A stretch of 64,000 nucleotides of DNA, from assembly GCA_963850415.1 (NCBI GenBank), contig CAWKLE010000004.1:372001-436000 (forward strand), read 5' to 3'. The stretch's first letter is position 1. The number at the start of each line of letters is the position of its first letter. The translations under genes were made by a program, and so were the position numbers. The notes under the pieces were generated by a model that saw only the letters and a list, made by a program, of their open reading frames with translations, searched no databases and was not told the origin of the DNA. Below are positions 24,877 through 35,405 of the stretch, piece after piece. The stretch comes from VAXT01 sp963850415 (GTDB taxonomy: Bacteria > Actinomycetota > Thermoleophilia > Gaiellales > Gaiellaceae).

Positions 24877-26118
24877 TATGCCCGGCCCTGGACGAGGTCG
24901 AGCAGCCGACCGAGGACGCGGGTGCCGTTCGCGCGCAGCCCGTCGTGCTCGTACTCGTTCGTCACCCACGGGCGGAGGCCCCGGATGGCGGCGGCGGTCT
25001 CCTCCGAGAACTCGCGAGGGACGTACATGTCCTCGGCGTAGATCGCCGCCGCAGCGGGAACCTCGTTCGCGGCGAGCCGCTCGACGTCGTACAGCGCCGG
25101 CCACTCGTGTTCGGCGAGGATCTGCGCCGTCTCGGCCAGCGGCTCGAGGGCGCCGTACTCCTCGACCATCCACGGATAGACGTGCTCGCCCGTGAGGAAC
25201 GTCGGGTCGTCGCGCAGCTCGTCTGGAAAGACGCGCTCGGCCGACCAGCGCGTCGCGGCGCCCGTCGCGTAGCACGCCTCATGGATCACGGCGTAGAGGG
25301 GGTTCCGGGGGTACGACTGCAACAGCTCGACGTCGTGCAGGAACGCGGGCGAGCCGAAGGGGAGCTCGACGATGTAGTGGACGGTCTCGGCGCCGTAGCT
25401 CATCCCGAGCACGTGCCCGACCTGGCGGAAGCGCCGGCCGGTCAGCCGGTCGCCGGAGGGGAGTCGGACGTCTTCCGCCTCGAGCCGCTCGACGATCTCT
25501 GCGGACGCGCTCGCGATCCTCGGGGTAGCGCTCGTAGTAGGCGGCGTTCTTCGAGCGCGTCCGCTCGTACGTCGCGCGATAGACGTCGTCGGGATGCCTC
25601 TCCAGCGGAGGCAGCCCACCGGCGATGAACGCCTCGGCCAGGCCCTCGGGCGCCTGGGAGAGGTAGCAGACGATGCAGAAGCCGCCGAAGCTCTGGCCGA
25701 GGACGCTCCACTTCTCGACCCCGAGCTCGGTGCGGACGGCCTCGGCGTCCCGAACGATCGAGTCGGCCCGGAAATGGGTCAGGTACTCGGCCTGCTCGGT
25801 GGCCGACATGTCCGGAAGCGCCCCGACCGGAGTCGAGCGGCCCGTCCCGCGCTGGTCGAGGAGCAGCAGCCGGTAGTCCTGGAGCGCACGCTCCCACCAG
25901 GTGTCGTCGATCAGCTTGAGCAGGCGAGGCGCCTCGAACCCGGGGCCGCCCTGGAGGTAGACCAGCCACGGCAGGTCGTCGTGCTCGCGCTCCGGAGTGA
26001 CGACCTCGCGCGCGAAGACGGTGATCGTGGGGCCGCCCGGCTGCGCGTGGTCGAGCGGCAGCTCGAACTCGTGCTCGGTGAAGACCAGGTTCGGCGCGCG
26101 GTACGTGGCGACTCGCAC
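24876..26118 (-). pseudogene. Proline iminopeptidase-like alpha/beta hydrolase, one frameshift
   Basis: The N-terminal part (from GTG 26118) has the alpha/beta hydrolase fold of the S33 family: LVYLQGGPGFE (oxyanion region), LLLDQRGTGRSTPV and the nucleophile elbow GQSFGGF. Near 25500 the frame breaks after YPEDRERVR and continues in another frame with EIVERLEAEDVRLPSGD through the cap and the C-terminal HEWPALYDVERL and NEYEHDG region. Removing one base (A in GTCCGCAGAGATC) restores a 413-codon gene. It may be a sequencing insertion or a recent mutation; the rest shows no decay. Confidence 0.85.
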
Positions 26119-26146
26119 CCCGCCATTCTCATATGTCGCGGCGCGT

Positions 26147-27859
26147 TTAGAAGGAGCAGCCGACGATATGGCGCGTGAGCGTCTGCCTGCGCGAGTCGCT
26201 CAGCGTCGTCAGCGCCTCGAGCAGAGACCCGTCCGGCTTCGCGAACCGCTTCGGGACGAAGACCGTGAACGGTGCCCGGCGATCCCGCTTGAGCAGGTGC
26301 CCGTCCAGGTAGAACGCCGTGTTCGCGATGCGTCGCGTCGACGGGCCCCCGACCCTCGCGAAGACCCGCGACGCGCGGCAGCCGCGACCGCTGCGCTGCA
26401 GGCGCGTGCCCAGCGACAGCTGAACGCCGCGGCGGCACACAGCGCCCTTGCACTGCCGCAGCCGGGCGAGACGCTGCGCGAGGTTCGCCTCCATGCGGTC
26501 GTACTCCGGTTTCGTCTGCAGGCTGTTCAGCTCGTCGCGGTCGCGCGCAAGGTTGTACAGCTCCTTCTCGCCGGTCACGTGCTCGGCGTAGAGCCAGTTC
26601 GGCGAGCGGACGCCCGCGTACGTCGGCGTCTCGAGCAGGATGTCCCGCCCCGACTGGAGGAGCTTGTCCTTCGCGAACGGGATCACAGATCGCCCGTCCA
26701 TCACGCGCCCGGGCTGTGCGCCCGTCGCCTGGACGATCGTGGGCGCGAGGTCAATGTTCGCGACGAACTGCGAGCGGTGCCGGCCGGCGGGGATCCCGGG
26801 CCCGCGGATGACGAGCGGGACGCGGATCGACGGCTCGTAGAGGACGACCTTGCCCTGCTGGATGCGGTGCTCGCCGTGCATGAAGCCGTTGTCCGACGTG
26901 AAGATGATGTACGTGTTGTCGAGCTTCCCGATCGCGGCGAGCTCGTTCACGACCTTGGCCACAGCGTCGTCGACCGCCAGCAGCGACTCGAGCCGCTGCT
27001 GGTAGTTCTCACGGATCGCGTTGATCCGGGCGGGGCCGATCAGCCCGCGACTCCTGATCGCGGCGGGCTTGTCGGAGACGTCGGCCTCGTTGAAGGACGG
27101 AGGCATCGGCAGCGGCTCGTTCGCGAAGTGATTCCTGTCGCGCGGCGCCGGCATCGGCGTCCCGAGATTGGCCGGGTCGTCGGGGTCGCGCGGGCCGCCC
27201 GCGTGCGGTGCCAGGAATGTGAGCCACATGAAGAACGGGCGCGGATCGGCGGCCTGGCGGGAGATGAGGTCGACCGCGAGCCGGGACTCGACGTCGGTCT
27301 TGTAGTCGGCCGCGGCCGTGCCGAAGTGGACGAGATTCCCGTTCTCGTTGATGTCGTAGTTCAGGTACCGGTACGTCGAGGGATCCGGCGTTCCGTACCA
27401 CTGGCCCCACCCCGGCGGGATCTCGCGCGGGTTCCTGGTGCCGTACTGGTTGAGGTACTTGCCGAGGAGGATCGTCTGGTAGCCGGCGCGCTGCAGCCAG
27501 ACGGGCAGCGTGTTGGTCGAGTCGAGCTTGTAGTAGCCGCCGTTCGGCGCCGCGTTGCCCCACACGCCGTGGTTGTGCGCGTACTGGCCGGTGAGAAAGG
27601 TCGAGCGCGACGGGCAGCAGAGCGAGTACGAGACGAAGTTGTTGTCGAACGTGACGCCCTGGTCGGCGATCAGCGTCTTCACGTTCGGCATGACGCGCAT
27701 CGACTCGACCGTCTGGTCGTCGGTCTCGAGGACGACGACGTTCGGGCGGACGGCAGAGGTGGCCTTCGACTTCCCTTCAGCCGAGCCGCCGAGCGCGGCC
27801 ACGGCCGTGAGCCCCGCAGCCAGGGCGGCCAGGACGATCCATCGAGTCGAGGCTGCCAT
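26147..27859 (-). CDS. Secreted sulfatase (alkaline-phosphatase superfamily)
   Basis: 570 residues beginning with a signal peptide (RWIVLAALAAGLTAVAALGG). The sulfatase domain starts RPNVVVLETDDQ with metal-binding DD, has the formylglycine motif CCPSRSTFLTG near residue 95, and FTSDNGFMHGEH supplies the second metal site. A C-terminal extension of about 80 residues looks Ig-like. GGGAG precedes the ATG. The nearest family types are arylsulfatases and N-acetylglucosamine-6-sulfatases; the actual substrate, probably an extracellular sulfated glycan, is inference. Confidence 0.9.
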   Translation of the reverse strand: MAASTRWIVLAALAAGLTAVAALGGSAEGKSKATSAVRPNVVVLETDDQTVESMRVMPNVKTLIADQGVTFDNNFVSYSLCCPSRSTFLTGQYAHNHGVWGNAAPNGGYYKLDSTNTLPVWLQRAGYQTILLGKYLNQYGTRNPREIPPGWGQWYGTPDPSTYRYLNYDINENGNLVHFGTAAADYKTDVESRLAVDLISRQAADPRPFFMWLTFLAPHAGGPRDPDDPANLGTPMPAPRDRNHFANEPLPMPPSFNEADVSDKPAAIRSRGLIGPARINAIRENYQQRLESLLAVDDAVAKVVNELAAIGKLDNTYIIFTSDNGFMHGEHRIQQGKVVLYEPSIRVPLVIRGPGIPAGRHRSQFVANIDLAPTIVQATGAQPGRVMDGRSVIPFAKDKLLQSGRDILLETPTYAGVRSPNWLYAEHVTGEKELYNLARDRDELNSLQTKPEYDRMEANLAQRLARLRQCKGAVCRRGVQLSLGTRLQRSGRGCRASRVFARVGGPSTRRIANTAFYLDGHLLKRDRRAPFTVFVPKRFAKPDGSLLEALTTLSDSRRQTLTRHIVGCSF

Positions 27860-27923
27860 CGCGGGGAGTCTCCCGCCGGAGCGTGAGGTCTTTGTAAAGG
27901 CGCTGTGAACGTTTCGTACGACT

Positions 27924-28084
27924 GGAGGGTTTGGCGCGATATTGCTCGTCGCCGGGGTGCGATGGTCGTTCTGCGGCCGCGGACGCAGGAAGCCCCGGTA
28001 ATCGCCATTACCGGGGCGACTGAGACCCGGCCTCGGGGCGAGCAGCGCGGCCCGGCGGCTCAGTCCATATTGCGCCAAACCCTC

Positions 28085-28085
<1 letters not shown>
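27924..28085. repeat. 162-bp imperfect palindrome with central hairpin, element 2
   Basis: Arms GGAGGGTTTGGCGC.ATAT.G (27924 and, inverted, ending at 28085; 19 of 21 matched) flank a perfect central stem CCCCGGTAAT-CGCC-ATTACCGGGG (27993-28016). Both share the same centre near 28004. The intervening halves are also partly complementary (GCCGGG..GCG.TG.TCG..C.G.GGCCG.G). One end coincides with the stop codon of the YyaL-like gene; the sulfatase start lies 65 nt beyond the other. The architecture is the same as element 1 but the sequence differs. Confidence 0.65.
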
Positions 28086-29985
<1,900 letters not shown>

Positions 29986-29994
29986 CTCGGCACG

Positions 29995-30000
29995 ATAATT
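29995..30000 (+). promoter_or_regulatory. -10 box of the DUF4232-like gene
   Basis: GATAAT lies 5-6 nt before the GTG at 30006, so a leaderless transcript is likely. The gap to the divergent YyaL-like start is only about 20 bp. Confidence 0.4.
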
Positions 30001-30005
30001 GCGGC

Positions 30006-30527
30006 GTGAGAGCTGCCGTCTTACTCGCAGCGCTTGCGGTCTCCGTGACCTTCTGCTTGTCAGGCTCTTCCGTGGCTCGACCCGCACAGGCCGCCCGTGA
30101 GACCGCCCGGAGGGCCTGCGTCACGTCAGACCTGCATCCGACCCTGTTCTTCCAAGGTGCGACCGGCAAGCTCCTGGGCGGTGTCCGATTCCGATTGACC
30201 GCACGGACGCCCTGTTCGATCTTGCCGGCTCCTCCGCATGTGCGGCTCTTCGGAACTCGAGCCCCGGTCAAGTACGACCTCATGCCACCCCAGCCTCGCC
30301 ATGGGACGCACGGTCGCATGGCACTTCGGTCGCTCCGTACCGGTGACCACGTGGCTTTCGACCTCGAATGGAGCAACTGGTGCGCTCGACCACCGACAGT
30401 GCTCGAGGTGACGTTCGCGGTCGGTCATGCGGTGTTCTGGCTCCGGCTTCCGCACGGAACGCCCGCGTGCCTGTCCAGGGCCCACCCGTCAGAGATTCGG
30501 GTGAGCCGCTTCGTCCCGCTCGACTAG
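30006..30527 (+). CDS. Secreted DUF4232-like protein
   Basis: 173 residues with a signal peptide (AAVLLAALAVSVTFCLSGSSVA) and one beta-rich domain with the cysteine and glycine spacing of DUF4232 (CVTSDLHPTLFFQGATGKLLGG, then TPCSILPAPPHVRLFG, later NWCARPP). These actinobacterial proteins are extracytoplasmic; their function is unknown. GTG start chosen because of the signal peptide and the -10 box. The stop shares CTAG with the convergent VOC gene. Confidence 0.7.
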   Translation: MRAAVLLAALAVSVTFCLSGSSVARPAQAARETARRACVTSDLHPTLFFQGATGKLLGGVRFRLTARTPCSILPAPPHVRLFGTRAPVKYDLMPPQPRHGTHGRMALRSLRTGDHVAFDLEWSNWCARPPTVLEVTFAVGHAVFWLRLPHGTPACLSRAHPSEIRVSRFVPLD

Positions 30528-30901
30528 CCGGCGCCCGGCCAGGTCCAGAGCTCGACGACGTTGCCGTCGGGGTCCGTGACGTAGAGCGCCTTCGTATCGC
30601 CGAAGTCCTCCTCGTGCACCTCGAGGCCGTGCTCTCGCAGGCGTGCGACCGCCGCGTCGTAGTCCTCTTCGTCGACGTGCATCGCGTAGTGGACGTGCGC
30701 GCCGCCCCGGCCGCCGGCGATCCCGAGTTGCGGCGTCCAGAGCCCGATCCGCGAGTGTTCGCCGACGAGGAACCACGCCCGAGTGTCGGAGCGGCTCAGT
30801 TGCGGTAGGCCGAGCGTCTCGCCGTAGAACCGTGCGGCTTGGTCGAGGTCGGCGACCTCGAGCACGAGCTCGTTGAGACCGGTGACGGGAATGCCGCTCA
30901 G
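30524..30901 (-). CDS. VOC/glyoxalase-family protein, probable CTG start
   Basis: About 125 residues forming one vicinal oxygen chelate domain: beta-alpha-beta start LNELVLEVADLDQAARFYGETLGL, middle HVHYAMHVDEEDYDAAVARLREHG and end ALYVTDPDGNVVELWTWP, with His and Glu where metal ligands are expected. It could be a fosfomycin-resistance, glyoxalase or dioxygenase type; undecidable here. No ATG/GTG/TTG precedes the first strand; CTG at 30901 overlaps the MFS stop as CTGA, the same geometry as prmA. Confidence 0.8.
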   Translation of the reverse strand: MSGIPVTGLNELVLEVADLDQAARFYGETLGLPQLSRSDTRAWFLVGEHSRIGLWTPQLGIAGGRGGAHVHYAMHVDEEDYDAAVARLREHGLEVHEEDFGDTKALYVTDPDGNVVELWTWPGAG

Positions 30902-32337
30902 GTCTGCGGGAGCTCGACAGCGCCTGGCTGAGCGACTTCTTCGCGCCGGACGAAGATCAGCGACGCGAGCAGTCCGGCGGCCCAGATCCCGGCAGCGACC
31001 CAGAAGCCCCATTGGAACCCGCCGGTCGTCGCTACCCCGGGCGGATCGCCCTGCTCAACGAGAGTCCTTGCGTGCGTGAAGGCGACGGTCGAGAGCACGG
31101 CCGTGCCGATCGCGCCGCCCACCTGCTGAGACGTGTTGATCAGCCCGGATGCGAGACCCGCTTTCTCATGGGTCACGCCTGCGAGCGCAGCGATCGTGAC
31201 CGGGATGAACGCGAACGGGATGCCGATGCCGACGGCGACGAAGCCCGGGAACAGGTCCACGAAGTAGCTGCCGTCGGCGCTGATCTGGGTGTACCAGAGG
31301 CAGCCGGCGGTGAGGAGCGCCATGCCCGTGACGAGCACCGGTTTCGCGCCGAAGCGCGTCGTCAGCGCCTGCGCGGGGGCGGCCATCACCACAGCCGTGC
31401 CGGCCGTGGCCAGGAAGGCCACTCCCGTCTGCAGCACCGAGAGGTGAAGGACCTGCTGCATGTAGAGGGTCAGCAGGAGGAACGTCCCGTACATGCCGCC
31501 CGCCAGGAGGAAACCGACTGCGTTCGCGGCCGCGACGAGGCGGATCCGGAAGATCGAGAGCGGCATCAGTGGCTCCTCCTCGCGCCATTCCCAGATCAGG
31601 AAGAACGCCAGCAACGCGCCCGCGGCCACGATCAGGCCGATCGTGCGGAAGGTGCCCCAGCCGACCACCGGCGCCTGCGAGATCGCGTACACGAGGAGGA
31701 TCAACCCGGAGGTGACACTGATCGCCCCGGGCAGGTCGTAGTCGTGGACGACGTCCTCGCGGCGGCTCTCGCGCACGTAGATCGGCGTCAGGATCAGGAC
31801 GATCGCCGCGACCGGCACGTTGACCCAGAAGATCCATTCCCAGCCCAGGTACTTCGTCAGGACACCGCCCATCAGGACGCCCGCCGCGGCACCGCTGCCG
31901 CCGACCGCGCCCCAGGCGCCGAGCGCCTTGTTCCGCTCACTGCCCTCGGTGAAGGTGACCGAGATGATCGAGAGCGCCGCCGGGGTCACGATCGCCGCGC
32001 CGAGCCCCTGGACGCCGCGTGCGATGATCAGCATCGCCGAGGACGTCGCGAGACCGCAGACGAGCGACGCGGCGCCGAAGAGCGCGAGCCCGATCATGAA
32101 CATGATGCGCCGCCCGATCAGGTCTGACGCGCGCCCGCCGAGGAGCAGGAAGCCGCCGTAGGTCAGCCCGTAGGCCGTGATCACCCACTGCAGATTCCGC
32201 TCCGCGAAGTGCAGGTCGGCCCCGATCGACGGGAGCGCGACGTTGACGATCGCGATGTCGAGCACCACGACGAAGATCGCGGTGCAGATCAGGATGAGCG
32301 CCTTCCAGCGGCGAGGATCCGGTGCGACTGCGTTCAT
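30898..32337 (-). CDS. MFS transporter, DHA2 (14-TM) drug exporter family
   Basis: 479 residues with about 14 predicted helices. DHA2 motifs are ALILICTAIFVVVLDIAIVNVALPSI in helix 1 and GGRASDLIGRRIMF in loop 2-3 (motif A), then GLGAAIVTPAALSII. The family exports drugs and other hydrophobic compounds by proton antiport. It is about as long as, and clearly paralogous to, the exporter at 33169. AGAGG precedes the ATG. It is divergent from the cyclase gene and overlaps the VOC gene. Confidence 0.92.
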   Translation of the reverse strand: MNAVAPDPRRWKALILICTAIFVVVLDIAIVNVALPSIGADLHFAERNLQWVITAYGLTYGGFLLLGGRASDLIGRRIMFMIGLALFGAASLVCGLATSSAMLIIARGVQGLGAAIVTPAALSIISVTFTEGSERNKALGAWGAVGGSGAAAGVLMGGVLTKYLGWEWIFWVNVPVAAIVLILTPIYVRESRREDVVHDYDLPGAISVTSGLILLVYAISQAPVVGWGTFRTIGLIVAAGALLAFFLIWEWREEEPLMPLSIFRIRLVAAANAVGFLLAGGMYGTFLLLTLYMQQVLHLSVLQTGVAFLATAGTAVVMAAPAQALTTRFGAKPVLVTGMALLTAGCLWYTQISADGSYFVDLFPGFVAVGIGIPFAFIPVTIAALAGVTHEKAGLASGLINTSQQVGGAIGTAVLSTVAFTHARTLVEQGDPPGVATTGGFQWGFWVAAGIWAAGLLASLIFVRREEVAQPGAVELPQT

Positions 32338-32350
32338 CGCCTCTCGACCC

Positions 32351-32356
32351 TACACT
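32351..32356 (+). promoter_or_regulatory. -10 box of the adenylate cyclase gene
   Basis: TACACT ends 8 nt before the ATG at 32365, compatible with a near-leaderless mRNA. No Shine-Dalgarno sequence is seen before that ATG. Confidence 0.35.
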
Positions 32357-32364
32357 CACGCACC

Positions 32365-33126
32365 ATGGCGACGCTTCCGGGAGGCACCGTCACGTTCCTC
32401 TTCACCGACATCGAGGGCTCGACCCGGCTGCTCCAGGAGCTCGGGGACGCCTACGGCGACGTCGTCCGCGACCACCGGCAACTGCTCCGCGAGAGCCTCG
32501 GCGACAAGGGTGGAACCGAGGTCGACACCCAGGGCGACGCGTTCTTCTACTCCTTCTCGCGCGCACGGGATGCCGTCGCCGGGGCGGTCGCCGCCCAGCG
32601 CGCGCTCGCGGCCCACGAGTGGCCGGGAGGGAAGGAGGTGCGCGTGCGAATGGGCCTGCACACGGGCGAGCCGTCGGTCGGCGAAGAGGGGTATCTCGGG
32701 CTCGACGTCGTCCGCGCGGCGCGCATCTGCTCGGCGGGCCACGGCGGCCAGGTTCTGCTCTCCGAGACGACTCGCGCGCTGCTCGGCAACGACCTCCCCG
32801 AAGGCGTCGCGATCGTCGACCTCGGGCAGCAGCACCTGAAGGACGTCCAGCACGAGCGGATCTTCCAGCTCGCAGTCGACGGCGACGAGAGCTTCCCGCC
32901 CTTGAAGACGGACGCGCCGAAGAGCGCGTCGGACGAGCTCGGCGACCGGATCGAGCGTCACGTCCTCGACATGGTCGAGGCGTCGCTCAGCGCCGGGAAG
33001 GGGAAGGGCAAGGCCAAGGGGCAGGTCAACATGCTCCGGTTCACGGTCATCGGGCTGATCGAGCTCCTGCTCGTCGTCCTGACGCTCGTGATCATCGTCT
33101 GGCTCGTGAAGACGATCCTGTTCTGA
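32365..33126 (+). CDS. Class III adenylate/guanylate cyclase with C-terminal membrane anchor
   Basis: 253 residues. The catalytic domain (1-165) has metal-binding D15 in FLFTDIEGSTRLL and D58 in VDTQGDAFFYSF, and LGLDVVRAARI at the transition-state site, where the usual Asn is Asp. A basic GKGKGKAKG stretch is followed by a single C-terminal transmembrane helix (about 228-250). A tail anchor after the catalytic domain is less usual than an N-terminal one. ATG at 32365. It makes cAMP or cGMP by family; activity not proven. Confidence 0.88.
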   Translation: MATLPGGTVTFLFTDIEGSTRLLQELGDAYGDVVRDHRQLLRESLGDKGGTEVDTQGDAFFYSFSRARDAVAGAVAAQRALAAHEWPGGKEVRVRMGLHTGEPSVGEEGYLGLDVVRAARICSAGHGGQVLLSETTRALLGNDLPEGVAIVDLGQQHLKDVQHERIFQLAVDGDESFPPLKTDAPKSASDELGDRIERHVLDMVEASLSAGKGKGKAKGQVNMLRFTVIGLIELLLVVLTLVIIVWLVKTILF

Positions 33127-33130
33127 GTGA

Positions 33131-33155
33131 GCCGCCGGGCCGGACGCCCGGCGGC
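33131..33155. terminator. Bidirectional terminator-like hairpin
   Basis: GCCGCCGGGC-cggac-GCCCGGCGGC, a perfect 10-bp stem between the convergent cyclase and MFS genes. There is no T-run on either side, as is usual for GC-rich actinobacterial terminators. Confidence 0.55.
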
Positions 33156-33168
33156 CCACTCGAGATCA

Positions 33169-34611
33169 CTAGGCGGCCTGCTCGAAAGCGGGCTCGACCT
33201 CCGGAACCTCCTCGGTCAGGTCGCTGCGGCTGACCACGAAGATCGAGACGAGGACGCCGACGAAGGCGATGATCGCGCCTGCGATGAACGCGTCCTGGAA
33301 CCCGTTCGTGAGCGCGAACGCAGGAGTCGTCCCGCTCGAGAGGTCGCTGGTCGTCGTCGAGGTCGTGATCGCCGAGAGCGCGGCGATCCCGAGCGCCCCG
33401 CCGATCTGCTGTGAGGTGTTGAGCAACCCCGAAGCGAGACCAGCCTCAGCCGGCTGCACACCGGCGAGCGCCGCGATCGAGATCGGCACGAACGAGAAGC
33501 CGAGCCCGACTGCAACCAGGAGCAACCCTGGGAACAGGTCGGTCCAGTACGAGCCTCCGACCGAGACCTGCGAGAAATAGACGAGGCCTGCGGTCAGCGC
33601 GGTCATCCCGACGATGAGCACCGGCTTGACGCCGAGCCGGTTCACCAGCTGCGCCGCGATGCCGGACGTCACGATCGCCGAACCAGCCACGGCCAGGTAC
33701 GCGACGCCGGTCTTCATCGCCGAGTACCCGAGCACCTGCTGCATGTAGAGGGTGAGCATCAGGAACATCCCGAACAGGGCCGTCCCCAGGATGAACCCGG
33801 CGATGTTCGCTCCGACGAGCGTGCGCAGCCGGAAGATCGAGAACGGCATCAACGGATCCTTGGCTCGGGCCTCCCAGCCCAGGAACCCCGCGATCAGTGC
33901 GCCGGCCGCGACGAAGAGGCCGATCGTCGTGGCCGAGCCCCAACCGAAGTGGTTGGCCTGGGTGATGGCGTAGACGAGCGTCACCAGCCCGCTCGTGACG
34001 AGGACGGCTCCGGGCACGTCGTAGCTCTCGGCGGTCGCATCGCGGCTCTCGTTGATCAGGAAGGGGGCGAGCACGAGCCCGAGGATGCCGACCGGAACGT
34101 TGACGAAGAAGATCCAGTTCCAGCTCAGAAGGTCGGTGAGGACGCCTCCGAGCAGGACGCCGGCGACGGCTCCGAACGCCCCGACGCCGCCCCAGGCGCC
34201 GAGTGCCATGTTCCGTTCCTTCCCCTCGGCGAAGGTCGTCATCAGGATGGAGAGCGCCGCAGGCGTGATGATCGCCGCGCCGAGCCCCTGCATGGCGCGT
34301 GCGCCGATCAGAGGCCCTTCGCCCCAGGCGAACCCGGAGACGAGCGAGGCGGTGGTGAAGAGGACGACTCCGACCAGGAACATCCGGCGGCGTCCGAGGA
34401 GGTCAGCTGCGCGCCCACCCAGCAGCAGGAAGCCGCCGAAGAAGAGCGCATAGGCGCTGATCACCCATTGCAAATTTTCCTGGGAGAAGCCCAGGTCGAT
34501 CTTGATTGAAGGCAGCGCCACGTTCACGATCGCGATGTCGAGCACGACCATGAACTGCACGAGCAAGAGCAGCGCGAGCCCGAACCACTTGCGTCGAGCA
34601 GATGCGATCAC
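33169..34611 (-). CDS. MFS transporter, DHA2 drug exporter, HxlR-linked
   Basis: 480 residues, about 14 helices. It starts FGLALLLLVQFMVVLDIAIVNVALPSI, with motif A GGRAADLLGRRRMF and GLGAAIITPAALSIL. GTG at 34611 is chosen since AAGGAAGAG lies just upstream; the GTG at 34662 would add 17 non-family residues. The promoter has TTGCAA (34677-34682) and TAGGTT (34653-34658) 18 nt apart. The -35 is covered by an HxlR-type inverted repeat, so repression and induction by the divergent regulator are likely. The substrate is unknown. Confidence 0.92.
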   Translation of the reverse strand: MIASARRKWFGLALLLLVQFMVVLDIAIVNVALPSIKIDLGFSQENLQWVISAYALFFGGFLLLGGRAADLLGRRRMFLVGVVLFTTASLVSGFAWGEGPLIGARAMQGLGAAIITPAALSILMTTFAEGKERNMALGAWGGVGAFGAVAGVLLGGVLTDLLSWNWIFFVNVPVGILGLVLAPFLINESRDATAESYDVPGAVLVTSGLVTLVYAITQANHFGWGSATTIGLFVAAGALIAGFLGWEARAKDPLMPFSIFRLRTLVGANIAGFILGTALFGMFLMLTLYMQQVLGYSAMKTGVAYLAVAGSAIVTSGIAAQLVNRLGVKPVLIVGMTALTAGLVYFSQVSVGGSYWTDLFPGLLLVAVGLGFSFVPISIAALAGVQPAEAGLASGLLNTSQQIGGALGIAALSAITTSTTTSDLSSGTTPAFALTNGFQDAFIAGAIIAFVGVLVSIFVVSRSDLTEEVPEVEPAFEQAA

Positions 34612-34666
34612 GGTCTCTTCCTTTCTTTCTCCGTTAGCACTCACTAGCTTGCAACCTAGCACGGGT

Positions 34667-34706
34667 TACTTTCTTTTTGCAAGTATCCACTTCTCAACTA
34701 CAAGTA
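34667..34706. promoter_or_regulatory. Paired HxlR-type operators between MFS and HxlR genes
   Basis: TACTT-N9-AAGTA (34667-34685) and CACTT-N9-AAGTA (34688-34706) share ACTT-N9-AAGT; their centres are 21 bp apart, two helical turns. The left site overlaps the MFS -35 box; the right site overlaps the HxlR -35 (TTCTCA, 34691-34696), whose -10 is TATGAT (34714-34719). TACT...AGTA palindromes are known for YodB/HxlR-family regulators. Confidence 0.7.
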
Positions 34707-34728
34707 CGTGCGCTATGATGCGTTCGCA

Positions 34729-35403
34729 ATGAGCAAGCCACGGCGCTATGACCAGTACTGCCCCGTCTGTCATGCGCTCGAGCTCGTCGGCGAACGGTGG
34801 TCGCTCGTGATCGTCCGCGAGCTGCTCAAGGGGCCGAAGCGGTACACCGACCTGATCGAGGGCATGCCCGGAGTCGGGACGAACATCCTCGCCGCGCGCC
34901 TCCGAGATCTCGAAGCCGGCGGGATCGTGCAGAAGCGCAAGCTCCCACCGCCCGCGGCCTCGACCGTCTACGAGCTGACCGAGTACGGCCGCGAACTCGA
35001 GGAGCCGCTATACGCGCTCGCCCGCTGGGGCGCCCGCTCGCTCCCGCCCCCGGACGAAGGTGAAGACTTCTATCCCGACTGGGGCCTGAACGCATTCGCT
35101 GCGTTGCTCGATCCGCAGGCGGCGCGCGGGCTGGCCGCGACCTACGTCGTGCGAGTCGCCGACGACGTCTACACGGTGCGGCTCGAGGACAGCACCGTCC
35201 ATGTCGAGGTCGGAGCGACGGACGAGGCGGACCTCGACTTCGCAACCGACCGGGAGACGTTCTTCGGCCTCGCCTCGGGTGAGCTCGATGCTCGCGCTGC
35301 GGTCTCCGCCGGCAACGTGACAATCGCGGCCGGAAAGCCGGCGGACCTCGAGCGCTTCTTCTCGGTCTTCAACTTCACGCAGCGCCAACAGGTCGCCGTC
35401 TAG
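34729..35403 (+). CDS. HxlR-family regulator with C-terminal SCP2-like domain
   Basis: 224 residues. The N-terminal winged helix (about 8-100) is HxlR type: YCPVCHALELVGERWSLVIVRELL, then RYTDLIEGMPGVGTNILAARLRDLE and STVYELTEYG. It has two cysteines, C11 and C14; HxlR members such as YodB sense electrophiles through an N-terminal Cys. The C-terminal half (about 120-220) resembles sterol-carrier (SCP2-like) domains and may bind a hydrophobic ligand. ATG at 34729 lies 9 nt after TATGAT, suggesting a leaderless mRNA; the GTG at 34708 lies inside the promoter. Confidence 0.9.
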   Translation: MSKPRRYDQYCPVCHALELVGERWSLVIVRELLKGPKRYTDLIEGMPGVGTNILAARLRDLEAGGIVQKRKLPPPAASTVYELTEYGRELEEPLYALARWGARSLPPPDEGEDFYPDWGLNAFAALLDPQAARGLAATYVVRVADDVYTVRLEDSTVHVEVGATDEADLDFATDRETFFGLASGELDARAAVSAGNVTIAAGKPADLERFFSVFNFTQRQQVAV

Positions 35404-35405
35404 GC

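Noticed and set aside
34634..34642. TTAGCACTC, half of a CIRCE element, before the MFS gene
   Set aside because: The second half nine bases on does not match GAGTGCTAA, and the flanking gene is not a chaperone. Treated as chance.
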